Part shown: one piece after another, positions 41,316-53,600 of the stretch
How positions within the stretch are numbered: position 1 is the stretch's first letter
Layout of the letters: each line of letters begins with the position of its first letter
NCBI GenBank assembly: GCA_025267735.1
Contig: CM046297.1
Span: 17,882,011 to 17,946,010 of the forward strand
Source: Mactra quadrangularis
Taxonomy: Eukaryota > Mollusca > Bivalvia > Venerida > Mactridae
DNA length: 64,000 nt
Reading direction: 5' to 3'
The notes under the pieces: generated by a model
What the model saw: the letters and a program-made list of their open reading frames with translations, nothing else
Database searches by the model: none
What the model was told of the DNA's origin: nothing
Program-made: the position numbers and the translations under genes

Positions 41316-42161
41316 AAAGCATTTTATCATTTAAAAACAACACACGCAACATAGTCGAGTAAAGGGTGTTAAAGTTTTTTTTTCACTACTTAAGACATTT
41401 ATTATTGTTTGTTCTTAAAACTTTTAGGGCAAGTTTGGTATTGATGCACACTAGAAGCTGGCTTAAACCCAAAGGGGTAATTATTTGCCACTGCCACTCT
41501 AGTGAACAGCTTAAAAAGTCGAACACAACGGGACCTATTAAGGTTCCTGAATAACGTTATGATTTGCTGAAATACCGTTTCTGTAAATACTTTGTACGGG
41601 TAGCTCGAGGGTAAAAACGCATTATAGCCTGCAGTCAGTTTAAAAGTAGTTGATGAGTTTTCATGTAGGGTTTACGGATGCAACGTTTCGATTTTGTACT
41701 TTGTAAATCGATTTCGAGGGCGCCAATTCGATTTCGATGCGGGACCAGTGGTTTCGATTCGATGCCGGCTTTAAATATGTCTATAAAAATTATACAATGT
41801 AATATGTTTATTGTGGTACACTTTGTTACATTTCTCTCAAGTTTCCATCATGATTTTAGTAATGTATTTTGGAAACTCTGTTCCAATAAATGTTTTATAT
41901 AGTATACATAAATTTCAAATTTTATTTTATCAGTTTTAAGCTCAAATGAATGTATTCGTGTATATTTGGAAAATCTACACTATTCGATGAATCGAATCGA
42001 AAAAGAATCGAATTAAAAGAAAATAAATCGAATCGTAATACATTTGTAATAATAAACGTTAAATGTCAAAGTGGTCTGAGTAAATCAGTAAAATGATTTA
42101 CGCGTATAACATTATCCACGTATTAATTGAGCAAATGCATTATTTGAAGTACATGTACATT

Positions 42162-42558
42162 CAATCTGATTAAAACCCGATCTAAAGTTTTCCGCTCGCA
42201 TACTCGCTAATTTAGATCTGGCTTTTTTCAAACGAAGGTCACGTTCAGGCGACCTTTTCTCATCATAATATTCATGACGAAATTGTTATGATACGTAACT
42301 TGTTTACATCGTCTACGTCACGCAATTTGAAATGAGCCGCCCAATCGCAGACTGTGAATAATACCGCTGTTAAATTAGCATGCAAAACTTGGTCTAAAAT
42401 AGAAATTACGAAATCAAAATGTGATTAATAGTGTTTTCGTCTAGATGAAAGCTACGCATTGATTGGTCGAAACAAAGTTTATCTCGACGTGACCTTCCAC
42501 GGAGAAAGTAGAGATCCTGTACGACAACGCTCTACAGGATATCTGTTTACGGAGATTG
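42162..42558 (+). mobile_element. CAATCT MITE with 9-bp TSD
   Basis: It begins CAATCTGATTAAAACCC and ends TTTACGGAGATTG. The flanks are ATGTACATT (42153-42161) and GTGTACATT (42559-42567), a 9-bp TSD with one mismatch. It is closely similar to the copies at 25991-26391 and 49427-49822. Confidence 0.85.
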
Positions 42559-42579
42559 GTGTACATTTTACATGACCTA

Positions 42580-42779
42580 CAGCGTGTTCAATTACCCCGA
42601 AAGTTCCGAAACGCTCCGTAACGTTAGGTTCGGGACAGTTCAACCCAAAGACAACTCAACCCGAGAATATCCAATCCCTCATTAACGGCTTGAGTTGTCC
42701 CAACTTTGGCTTGAGTTATCCACATGTTGAGTTGTCCCGTATCCGTAACGTTCGCTAACAGTCGTTACTGAACACGCTG
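42580..42779. mobile_element. 200-bp MITE with CAGCGTGTTCA termini and 3-bp TSD
   Basis: It starts CAGCGTGTTCAATTAC and ends GTTACTGAACACGCTG, with CTA on both sides (42577-42579 and 42780-42782). Inside, GAGTTGTCCC and related motifs occur in both orientations. It begins only 12 bp after the TSD of the preceding element. The superfamily is not assigned; 3-bp TSDs occur in Harbinger- and CACTA-type elements. Confidence 0.7.
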
Positions 42780-43359
42780 CTAGTATATCAAATAAAATGA
42801 AACTTCGAAAACTGTTTACTCAATATCGAAAACATTTGAAATAACTTAAGTCGTGAAGATTGTTCATCCGTTGAACGATTTTAAAGACACAACTTATAAA
42901 TTTTGGACATCAAAAGAAAATTGTAGTATAGTGGTTACATCATTATAGAGGTGAAAATTTCAAGTTTTACATGTTTTATGACTTTTTCGTGTTTGCTAGC
43001 AAGTGAAATTATTTGAGGCCCATGCATATAGTTGTTGGAAATGTTACCAGTACTGTATTTATGAAAATCTCTGACAAAATTGAATAAGTAAATTGTTTTT
43101 GTGGCGCCTGGTTCCAGTTTTGTACACATCTAGGTAAGAAGCGGTTGCGGTAAGAGTCTTTCCGACAAGAGAAGGGTACACATACAAATGTAGATAATAT
43201 GTATTATGATGTCCTGGCATCGGTTTGGATTCTTGTAGATAGATGGTGTGGTCAATGTCAACTAGATGATGTATAATCTTGAAAAATATGATGAACTGAG
43301 ATTTCTGTCTACGTGATTCAAGAGATTCCCATGTCTTACTATTTGTTATTAAAAACTAC

Positions 43360-44010
43360 ATTTGTCGATTTGGTACAAAGGGAGGCAACACTTGCAAGTT
43401 CATATTTAACTCCCTTGCATGTGTAAATCGTATTAGATAATATTAACTATACGCCCCGGGGGCATGTTTATGATTTTAAACACAGGGTATAGAAATATAC
43501 AAAATATAACGCGTGACTGTACAAATTTTGTTTTTTAATAATTTAATAAGTCTTCAATATATTTTTGTAATAATATTTAAACATCCAGTTGAATAATAAA
43601 CAAAGAATCTGCAACCTTAAGTAAGACAGAATTAGAGACCAATTAAATTTAATTGACATAATAAACTGCTTACTTTGACAACTCATTCGTTAGTATTTAA
43701 CTTATGATAGAAAACATCACAGTTTTAATGTGTATGTCGTTATTATGACTTAAATGTCTTACATATAGCCAAGCGTTTGCCTTCTTTAAGCGAAGCATTT
43801 GACTGGCTCTGGTCGTTCCTAAACACCATGTCATTCCTTTCTCATAGAAAATGGAAATAATGCTTGGTTACCAGAGCTGTTAATGTTTTGCTAGGAGTTG
43901 GCTTACGCTGTTGATTTTGGTGTTTGTCTCCGAATGGAGACGAACCGATCTGCATGAGTCGTGCATGTGGTCGCACGATCATGGCGCTTTATTTCCTGTC
44001 TCATTTAATT
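43360..44010 (+). repeat. Diverged repeat, copy in direct orientation
   Basis: It shares three blocks with 46040-46290. GGGAGGCAAC...CCCCGGGGGCATG (about 43380-43470) and GTGGTCGCACGATCATG (about 43967) are inverted relative to the second copy. AAGAATCTGCAACC (about 43603) is in the same orientation in both. Confidence 0.6.
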
Positions 44011-45059
44011 CCCCTCAAATATTTGAAGTAAGAAGGTATACTAAATTTATTTAACTATCAGTTAAATAAAATTAGATCCTTTTGTAAAGTAATTGACTGA
44101 AGTAACTGATCTGTCACAAAATTTCTATAGGTCTTTAATTTATTCAGTTAATAATTGCCCATTTTACATTCGAGTGCCTTTCCACAAATGCCTTACTAAA
44201 TTTCTAAAATCATATCACGAGGGGTTTAATAGATAGGAATTGGTGCCAATGCAGTTTCACATTTATATATATCACAAAATCTGCAAAATTACATGTACGT
44301 AGTTATACGTATCCAAATTTCAAACCAGTAGCCTACGGTACGTGTACAAAACAAGAAAAGAATAATGCAACGCATTAAATACCGCCGGATAGTGGTAACA
44401 TTATGTGTACATACATCAAAAGAGAAAACAAAGATATATGCGGCAAAAAGAGTACAAAATTATGTATTCTGAGGTATGATGCAGAACATGTCAAGTGTTC
44501 CATGATTAAATGGCACAGTTTATAAATTATAGATCTACAATATCAATATATTATTTCTTTTTATAAACTTACATAAAAACATTGCTTATTGGCCACTAAT
44601 TTCAGCAATATATTTATGTTTGTTAAAATATAACCACCTATTATAATAATTATTAAATTATATTAGACCGTTATTCTATAAAGAGGCTAACGGACCGTTT
44701 GTGTTTAATAGGTACTCGAACTTGATGTCTACGTGTTTTAGTCTAAACCAGTGTTTAGAAGAGAAGATAATTATCAACTTCTTGGAAAACTCCTTTTAAA
44801 CATGATACATAAATGCTTTAAAGAATAAATGAAACGTATGCAAAAACTCTCCGGATTTAACAATTCAGTAATCTAATACTTCTTGTCCAGCTGTATTGTC
44901 AAACCTATTTTGACCTAATGGCGGCCCCCATGAGAAAGTGAGTTAGTAATTACGCAGTAACAGCCGAAAAGTTCAGCATGCAGACACAGTATCAAACCTT
45001 ACTAAAGACAAGTACAAATAATTAACTTTTACATCATGCATTTTGTGCTTCGTATATGA

Positions 45060-45105
45060 TAAACCCGATCTAAAATTCTTAGCTAGATACTCGCTTATTT
45101 ACCGC
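45060..45105 (+). repeat. Fragment of the left end of the CAATCT MITE family
   Basis: AAACCCGATCTAAAATTC and the following ACTCGCTTATTTA match the left 45 bp or so of 42162-42558. The rest of the element is absent. Confidence 0.6.
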
Positions 45106-45534
45106 GAGTCTGCAGCAAACCTGTTCACGGAGACGTGCGTGAACTATCTCGGTACGCGTGGTTTTTAGCCTGAACCTCAATTTAGGGGAGCAGATATTTT
45201 ACAATGTATTAAGATATAAATTAAGGATTACATGTTCTTTAAAATGCCCCCCCCCCCAAAAGAAGAAATTTTTATTGCAGTACTATAAAACTAAAAATTA
45301 TTACAATTTAGCACTGTCAACATTTGTAAATAAAAAAGGAGGACGCAAGTAAAAGAAATCAAGAACTGCTCCTACCATGGTCATCAGATTCTGACGACTC
45401 CAATATACCACCGGCCTTCAGGCCGGCGGTAAATAACATACTCTCCATTGCATCGGTTCGAAAGATTCACTCGTACTCGTTCACTTTCTACCTCTGCTAA
45501 AATACTACGTGCAAACTGATATTTCTATTTTTAG

Positions 45535-45870
45535 ACAGAGACATAAACATTCAAATCGCATGACTGTCACGTGGTTTTTAAAAATAGAGGCAAAAAATTC
45601 TCACGCCTGTAATTTCAAAATGTCGAAATGCAATGATGTTGGACAGTTTTGCATTAGTTAGATAATGGAAAATTAACAAAAATGAAAGTAAACATTGATC
45701 TTTTTGAACGTAACGTGCATCTCTGATCTTTTAACTGTAAACATAGAGCAACTTATTGAACTTAAATACAAGGTGCAGCCACGCTATATATGACGTCATA
45801 CGAGGTTGCATTCGTCACTAGTATGATCATCATATAAAGTAATCAAGACATAGAAAAGAAAGGAATTTAT
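45535..45870 (+). repeat. Diverged copy of the segment at 27180-27500
   Basis: It shares TTTTGCATTNGTNANATAAT, TAAACATANAGCA and CAGCCACGCTAT...GACGTCATAC in the same order and orientation as the interior of the 26493-27909 element. The CAGTGTTCGCG ends are not present here, so this is either a truncated copy or an independent element that both regions received. Confidence 0.6.
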
Positions 45871-46039
45871 TTTGGAAAGGACCTTACTGTTGCCATTTTT
45901 AATACAATTTTACACCTAGAAATTTCGTAAAAGGATAATTATTTGAATAAGTTACATTAAAAAGTACTTAAATCTATTTAACTTTCTATCAAATAAATTC
46001 AATCATGGTATCTTTTTTAAAAAAAAAAGAAGAAAATAT

Positions 46040-46290
46040 CATAAGGGGAATAAAGGAGACAGGGAAAGCATGATCGTGCGACCACATGCATGTTAAATAA
46101 TTGACAAAGAATCTGCAACCCTAAGTAAGACAGAATTTAAAATCATAAAGGTGCCCCCGGGGCCTACTATACGATTAATATATTTAAAAATATGTGATAC
46201 GATTTATATATGCAAGGGAGGTATATATGATTAAAGCAATTTTCATTGTTGCCTCCCTTTGTGCTAAATGATGAATGTAGATTTAAATTA
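46040..46290 (-). repeat. Diverged repeat, inverted partner of 43360-44010
   Basis: It contains CATGATCGTGCGACCACATG, AAGAATCTGCAACC and GGTGCCCCCGGGGCC, followed by a TTGCCTCCCTTTGT end. Block order and orientation relative to the partner imply an internal inversion in one of the two. Confidence 0.6.
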
Positions 46291-47079
46291 ACAAATCATA
46301 AAACTGTGAAAAATCAATATACATAGCTCATTTTATAGATCTGGTAGGTTCTAGTAAGATAAAAACATCGTCATAGAAGTTCCAAACCGACGTATGGGCA
46401 TTTTATAGTTTGGAGAAAAACATTTGAATATTCAAACTCTATAAAAGCATGACTTAGGTTTTCGTGGAATTGAATTGTTTGTACAAAATAGTTCCACAGG
46501 GATATAACTTTAACGCTGAAATAATAATCAGAATACATATCTCGACGAAAATACTGTACATGTACATTTGTATTACAGTTTCACAGGTTGTCTGGTTCCC
46601 AGTCGTACTTTGTCAAGTAAAAGTACAGTGGTAAGGGGCAGGTAATCCAGACAAGTTTCACAGGTCTGTCGTCACGACCATAACGGGTTTTAAGTAATCC
46701 TTTCAGTATGACAAAGTTACTTCCCTTTTTCTAAATTTTCTACTTCCTGAGCTTAATTTGATGGAAATTTTGAGAGTATTCTTGAGGTTCGTACTTTTCT
46801 ACCAGTGTTTTATTAACGATCTAAAAACTCAAAAAGTTTTCATGATTTCTATAAAAACATTTTACATTAATCTGAATATAACACAATGATATCAAGATCC
46901 GCCAGAAAAGGCTTAAAATATGGTGGGAATATCCCTACACAAACAAACTGTCAGGGACACTGACTTCAGCTGTTCTCATGTTTAAGAGTTAAGTATAAAT
47001 GAAATGCAAGGACAAAACAATGAAAAGTGACATTGCTTGCTGAACAGGTTTTACATCTTTGGAATAACTTCCAATGAGT

Positions 47080-47547
47080 AGTAGCACCAGGGCAGGAGGG
47101 AGAATGGCAGTAAAAATTATTTCATGACCAAGCTCCAAGAAAGTATGCAGGGCTTAATACTAATTTTTAAACTAGGTTGCTCGAATGTACAGCCAGCTTT
47201 ATATTTACTTTGTTTGAACCATAAATTAACAAAAAATAAATTATATATCATACACTTAAAATTAGACGACTATCCCCACCCCTCCTATATATTTTTCCCC
47301 TCTATTTTATCAGTTTGACGAGTTGGTCTAATGGTTGTGCGTTAATTTAAGTTTGACAATTCGTACGTTTGACAAGTTGACTCGCATCCGCTTTAGCAGT
47401 GACAGGTTGCTCAGGCCCAATGTAGGTTGTCAGGGGCAATTGAACCAACCTTTAATGTTGAGCCCTGAGTATGTCTTTCCTGGAAATCAAATCTATGACC
47501 CTTTGATCAGTAGACATGTGGGCTACCCACTGAGCTAGAATGGGCAA
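47080..47547 (-). mobile_element. SINE of the 15.7-kb family, split by a DNA element
   Basis: The body part (about 47080-47147, with GGAGGGAGAATGGCAGTA) and the tRNA-like head part (47474-47547, ending CACTGAGCTAGAATGGGC) are the same family as 15658-15967. They are separated by 320 bp of unrelated sequence. The head is diverged and the tail is not clear. Confidence 0.7.
47148..47467. mobile_element. CAGGGCT-ended element inserted in SINE, 6-bp TSD
   Basis: It begins CAGGGCTTAATACTAA and ends TTAATGTTGAGCCCTG, flanked by AGTATG on both sides (47142-47147 and 47468-47473). Restoring the SINE across one AGTATG copy gives the expected family sequence, which confirms the boundaries. Confidence 0.8.
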
Positions 47548-47678
47548 ATTTGACATGTTTTTAAATATGTATACCGGTATAAAAAATTATCAGTATAAAT
47601 TAATTAGCCAACAACCTTACTCTTTTCGTTGTTGATCATTGTAAATGGTTAGTAAAACTTAATATATAAACTTTTCAG

Positions 47679-50600
47679 GTTCAAAGATAGGTATGTCTGA
47701 ACCAATGAAGGACAAACTAAATTATTGTCAGCAATGTGATAAACAGTTTCAGTGTACATCAAGTTACAAGGTATGAACACCAATTTCTGTATCTTAAAAC
47801 AAAATCTATGAGTTGAGCATAAATTGACCTTACGCCAGAATACCTATGCTCCGCCCACCGATACACGTGGTACATTGTCCGACATTATCAGGGATTAATC
47901 TATGTCCCTAACCATTATCTATGTTTTGAAAGTAACAGGTTCAAATACATGCTATTTACTTACTTGTCATCCGATTTCGATAAACTTAATATTTTTGAAA
48001 AGGGCATTGTCTTATCTATCAAATGATACATTATTTATGAATATCCATTCATAAATATTCAAATTAAATGTGAGTCCATTTGCTCCAACAAAAAATATAC
48101 GCACAAAGAATGAGCAAGTTGAAAGAATACACTTAAATTTGAACGCTGGTAATAGTCGTTTGGATGTACGGATTTTAAACAGTAAAACATGCAAAAAATA
48201 TTACATTACGTTAGCTATCAAATGATGTAGAGTTAATTAAAATATGTTGAGAAATAAAAAAGTTAAGGGGTGGGTATTAGGGGCTATATAGACGGAGTTG
48301 TGTTCAAATACATGCATATCATTTACGAGATATCATATTTCCTAAAGATTAATTTGTCTGAAAATGGCATTGTCATAACTTTCAAATGATTCCCTTTTTT
48401 ATAATATCCATTGATATATGTTAAAATAAAGGTAGGTTTATTTGCTCAAACAAAAAACATTATATGCGCAAAAATTATCAAAGAACGCATCTCACATTGA
48501 ACGTTTGTAGAAATCCTTTATAAATCAGAAAACTGTTGGATACACACGAAAACAACTTACTTTATATACATGTAATCCTTAAAATGGTGTATATGGGATA
48601 AAATATGCTGAGAAATAAAAAGTTAAGGGGTGGGTCCATAGATCTTTGTGGTACATTTTGGGGGTAAACATGCATGGAAAATGTAATTTTCAACCTGATT
48701 TATTACATACTAGCATTTATTGTCGTCAGATTATTATGTAGTTTATACTTTTATCACAGTATTTATGGACCCCATGTGTACATATTTTGACCATTCTAAT
48801 TTGTTTTATTGAGTTTATTTTGTAACTTTCACTGAGAACCCTATATAACTGTGCATAGGGTCCATGCTAACACATAAGAAATTCGATGTCCGTCAAGACC
48901 AGATGTCGGACAAAATGGCGGCCGATAAGCCGCTTATCTTAGATAAACATCAGGGTATCAAATGCCGGACGCTGATTGGCTAATAGGAGCTGTCAATCAA
49001 ATTCTGGCGTAAGGTCAATTGAAGTATGAATGTTAAAACTACTATATTATAAACTCCTATCCTATGTGTTGTGTGGTATTACACTCCTATATATTAAAAC
49101 AGATATTAAAACGGACTTTAAAATCACCATATAAACTTGTCAAACGGATGCTACTACCGATTACAAACATAAGTCCATTCAGAACACTTTAAAAATCATC
49201 TCTTAGGTGTTCCAAATGACACTAGTTGTGCTAAACCCAAATTCTCGTTTTAGCTGTCAGAAAAGGGACGGGAGCGTCAGTGGGTTGATGATTTAATGTA
49301 GTAGCTAGTAAGTAGGGCTGGGAGGAACAAAATTTTGCTGGATGCTGCCCCCTGCTGTTCTGCTATAGAAGAATCACTATTATATAACCAATTTTACTGT
49401 ATTATCTCTACTATTTTATTGTAACACAATCTGATTAAAACCCGATCTAAAATTTTCCGCTCACCTACTTGTTATTTAGATCTGGACTTTTTCAAACGAA
49501 GGTCACATTCAGGTGATCTTTTCTCATCATAATATTTATGACAAAATTATTATGATACGTAACTTGCTTACATCGTCTACGTCACGCAATTTGAAATGAG
49601 CCGCCCAATCACAGACTGGGAATAATACCGCTGTTAAATTAGCATGCAAACCTTGGTCTAAAAATAGAAATTACGAAATCAAAATGTGATTAATAGTGTT
49701 TTCGTCTGATGAAAACTACGCATGGATTGGTCGACACAAAGTTCATCTGGATGTGACCTTCCACGGAGACAGTAGAGATCCTGTACGACAACACTCTACA
49801 AGATATCTGTTTATGGAGATTGATTCTAACAGTACTCTATTTTATTGTACATGTCTGTTTGAGTATGTGATATATTCAGTAATTTATTGCAGATTCATAT
49901 GGATAAACATGCTGGCAAAAGATATAACTGTGATCAATGTGGGAAATCCTATACAGCTTCTTATTCATTAACTATACATAAAAGAACACATTCTAATACC
50001 AAACCATACAAATGTCAATATTGTTTAACAGCCTTCATACAGTCTGGACATTGTTTAAGACATGAGAAATCTTGTCAAGGTATGTTACTGTTTGTCTTTG
50101 ATCATTGATCAGTTCTGCTAGTAAGACCACCTATATGTGTTTATAAAAAAATGTTAATGAACGTCTAGTCTTCAATTATGAAGATGTGACGTTTTGTTTG
50201 GATTCCATTTTATGAGAAAATCTATGAATAATGCAAGTTATGAACATCCTTAAATTGATGAAAAATTATCTAAAATTTCCTCAGTCTTTGAATAATGGAA
50301 CAGAAATTATTTTTTTGATAAACATAGGTACTTGAGTTGTGGCAAAAAAAACATAACATGTAATTTCTATTGTCTAAACTTTGTATTGTTTTCTTTTGAC
50401 AGCAAAATCTGGTACACCAAAGAAAAGAGACAATTGTAAAATAGGTAAGACCATGTTATATTATATGTTAGCCTGTGATGTTAAGCCTTTCTGTATTACC
50501 TAATTGTGTAAAAGATGACTGGCTAAAACTTGATACTTGTAATCATTTGTTCATTCAAGGGACATAACTCTGGTTGTTTTAAGAGTATTTACCTTTGCTT

Positions 50601-53600
50601 ATCTTCCGGACTTCCCTGAATATATTTTTACTATATTTACTATCTGACTACATGTGGTAAAAATTTGTTGCCTGATGTCAAAGCTAGGTTATCATAGGCA
50701 ATTACACACCAGCCAATGTTGAGCTCCCCAGTGAAGCTAATTTAGACATGTAGAGTGTAGGAAGTGAATCAGCTGTAATGCTATTCAGAAACACCTAACC
50801 CGGGTTGATAGCACAGTTGGTATTGCACCAGGATTCCGAATCTCGTGTCCCAAAGGGGGTGCGGGTTCGAATCCTACCCGGGGAGGTTATACCCTTCCAT
50901 GAAAATATGACAAAAATGTCAATTTTCCTTGATTGGTTAGAAAATATGGAGAAGTTTCCGGCCTTGTGGAAGGGTAAGTGAGTACTGGTTATAGACAAGG
51001 GTCCAGGAAAGCTAGGTTAGGTGCGCTGGACGCTGTAAAATGACCTAAATTGTGTTGACACGGCGTTAAATCCAATAAAAATAAAATAAATAAATAAGTT
51101 TAACACACTAAGTATATTTCAAATGAAGATGGAGAAAATACTTCATGTCTAGAAAATGGTTGTGTAATTGTCAAAAGTAACAAAGTTTTATGGTAAATTT
51201 CAGCCAGGGAAGACAGTAACACAGTGAAGAGTACTAAGTCCAAGAGTAATAAAGCTATGATTGTATGTAGTATATGTAAGAGTATGTTTACATGTATGAG
51301 TAGTTACAGAGTTCATGAGAAGAAACATCAAGGCCATAGACATTATTGTACTAGGTAAGCTAGATTTTCAGACATGTTGTTTAGGGCTCCAAATTTGGGG
51401 GGAAATTGTATGTTGTAAAAGAAAGGAAAGCAGCCTGTAAATGGGTCACATCATATGAGCTAAAATGGCCTGTATAAATTTGAAAAAAAATGTATAATGC
51501 TTTACATGTGTAGAAGATGTTTGCTGAAGTTCAGGTTTGAAAGTAGTTTTGAAACATTAGTTTTCTAAACTTAAGTGATCTGACTAGGTTTGTGCCTGAA
51601 CTATTAACGAACTTTTGCTTTTGCTTTCGCTGATGAGTGTTTTACTTTACACATTGGTAAATTAGAAAATAGCAATAGCTCTGCAATAGTATATAGAAAA
51701 TGCCAAGAAATAATAAAATTTTAACCCCTAGAATGACAGTGCCATACTCTACTTACAGGAGGCAGACACATTGTGTTTGTACAAGATCAATCTATTTTAT
51801 AATAGTCCATCCAACAAAGCACTGTACATTCAAAGGGTTAACATTCCACAAATAAGTATCTATTATTGCATGTACAATGTATATATTAAATTCCCATGAC
51901 CATATTTTCTATAATTCAGGTGTGCTAAATCTTTTACCACATATTCTCAGCTAAGATCACATGAGAAGAATCATGATCATGTGACAAAGTATCCATGTGA
52001 TCAATGTGATAAAACATTTAATAGAAAATCTAACTTGTCTAGACATAAACATCTACATAAAGGTAAATACAAATTTAACTCTTCTTTATAGTCCAACAGA
52101 ATTAACCTGTGCTTGAACTACCTAATTATAATAATTACACACTTTACTTACATTAAATCGTGAGATTCTGTACGCGTGTATACGGTTATACCCGTGTTTA
52201 TAACGAACGATGTGAGGATAAATAAATTTATTAAAAGTGGCATGTTATTGTACTTTTAACTTTGGACACATTAGATTTTGTGGAAACAAGTATTATGGCA
52301 CAGTTTCAAAGTATTTTTTTCTTATGAAAACAACAATTTTGCCGAAAGCTTCCGATAAAGTGCGATTTACAAACGAAGACCAAAATAGACTGTAAATACT
52401 GAGTTTAATATATTCTTGCATAAAGGTCAAGCTCAGGTTGATTCTGTTGGACTATACCATTAAACAATTCAGTGAATATATGATATGATCATCTCCAGGT
52501 ACAAGTTAATGCATCACTGCTTATCTTAAATTTACTACTTTATTCTAAAAAAACACTTGAAAAACATAACCAATCTGTTTATATCTTCAACTGATAGATA
52601 CAAAAATGCAAATTAGGTCTATTGTCATTTAAACATTCAATTCTTGCCACACTCACTTACTTTTAATTGGGTATTGTGGAATTAATTAAAAATGTAAAAT
52701 AGTTATTTTGAAAAAGTGAGGTCAGAGAAGTATTCTTGTTGATGACATAAGAGCCAATTTCTAGTAAAAATGGATATAAATACATGTACTGGTACATGAT
52801 CCCTTAACTGTTTGTGAAGAAATTTGGTCTAAATGAAAATTTATTGGTAACAATTCGAAGAATCTAAATGTTAAATTTTGGAAAATAGACTTGTTTTCGA
52901 ATTAAAATTATTTGCTGCACAACAAAACTTGACAACAGAACTCAACCAATCATACATTATTTCAAACACCTCAGCCTTATTCAGAGATTCTGTTACATAA
53001 TCTTCTAAATTCTGCAATTGAAATAGTTTGATTAGGGATTATGTGTTGCACTTGGGTTTACATGCACATGCAACAAATAGCCAGTCAGTGAACAAAAGGA
53101 GAGTGAAAAGAATAAGTCATCTGAAGAATTTTAAAAATCTATATACAATTTAGATAAAATAGATTAAGTGCAGTCATTTAGAAACACTGACAATGTATAG
53201 ATGTGACAGAAACAATGTGAGAAAATCCATTTAAAATAGGGACAAACATTTTCATCAACTTATGTTAAAAATGAACAGCTGCGGCAACAATAGAAAGACA
53301 GTAATCACCAAATTGTTAAACATAATCCATCGTCAGTCTTTTTTTATAAAATGTGTGAAAATACACAAAACAGTACAAAAAATTGATGATTAGGCATTAA
53401 AACTCAGGTGTATGTATTGAAAGATGCTATTGGATGAATTAAGAGAATTTTGTAAACACAGTTCACATTTAGTATTTGCGATAATCATCAGCCAATTAAA
53501 AATTACATTTTTTTATCATGTAAAAATTGCCCAAATTTTTTTCCTGAATGATAAACATAAAAAAGGACAGCAGAAACAGAAAGAGCATGGAAAGTTACAT

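Larger units (their letters stand above)
41316..47678. other. Repeat-rich intergenic region, no gene seen
   Basis: There are no exon-like segments on either strand. The region holds two complete MITEs (42162-42558 and 42580-42779), a pair of diverged inverted segments (43.4-44.0 and 46.0-46.3 kb), fragments of two other repeat families (45.06 and 45.5-45.9 kb), and a SINE split by another element (47.1-47.5 kb). A stretch at about 41680-42040 repeats TCGATTCGAT-type motifs at both ends and may be another degraded hAT-like element. A 5' UTR exon or promoter of the zinc-finger gene may lie at the right end. Confidence 0.5.

Noticed and set aside
45248..45257. Poly-C run as a regulatory signal
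   Set aside because: A single short homopolymer in repeat-derived sequence; nothing else supports a function.
49696..49892. Upstream extension of the zinc-finger exon at 49893
   Set aside because: The reading frame runs through the end of the MITE 49427-49822. The acceptor at 49892 restores the split finger in phase with 47770.
50815..50885. tRNA gene suggested by A-box and B-box
   Set aside because: The tRNA-like part is followed by the SINE body and tail shared with 60304-60591, and the acceptor stem does not pair well. It is a SINE head, not a tRNA gene. The same applies to 4437, 15967 and 63920.
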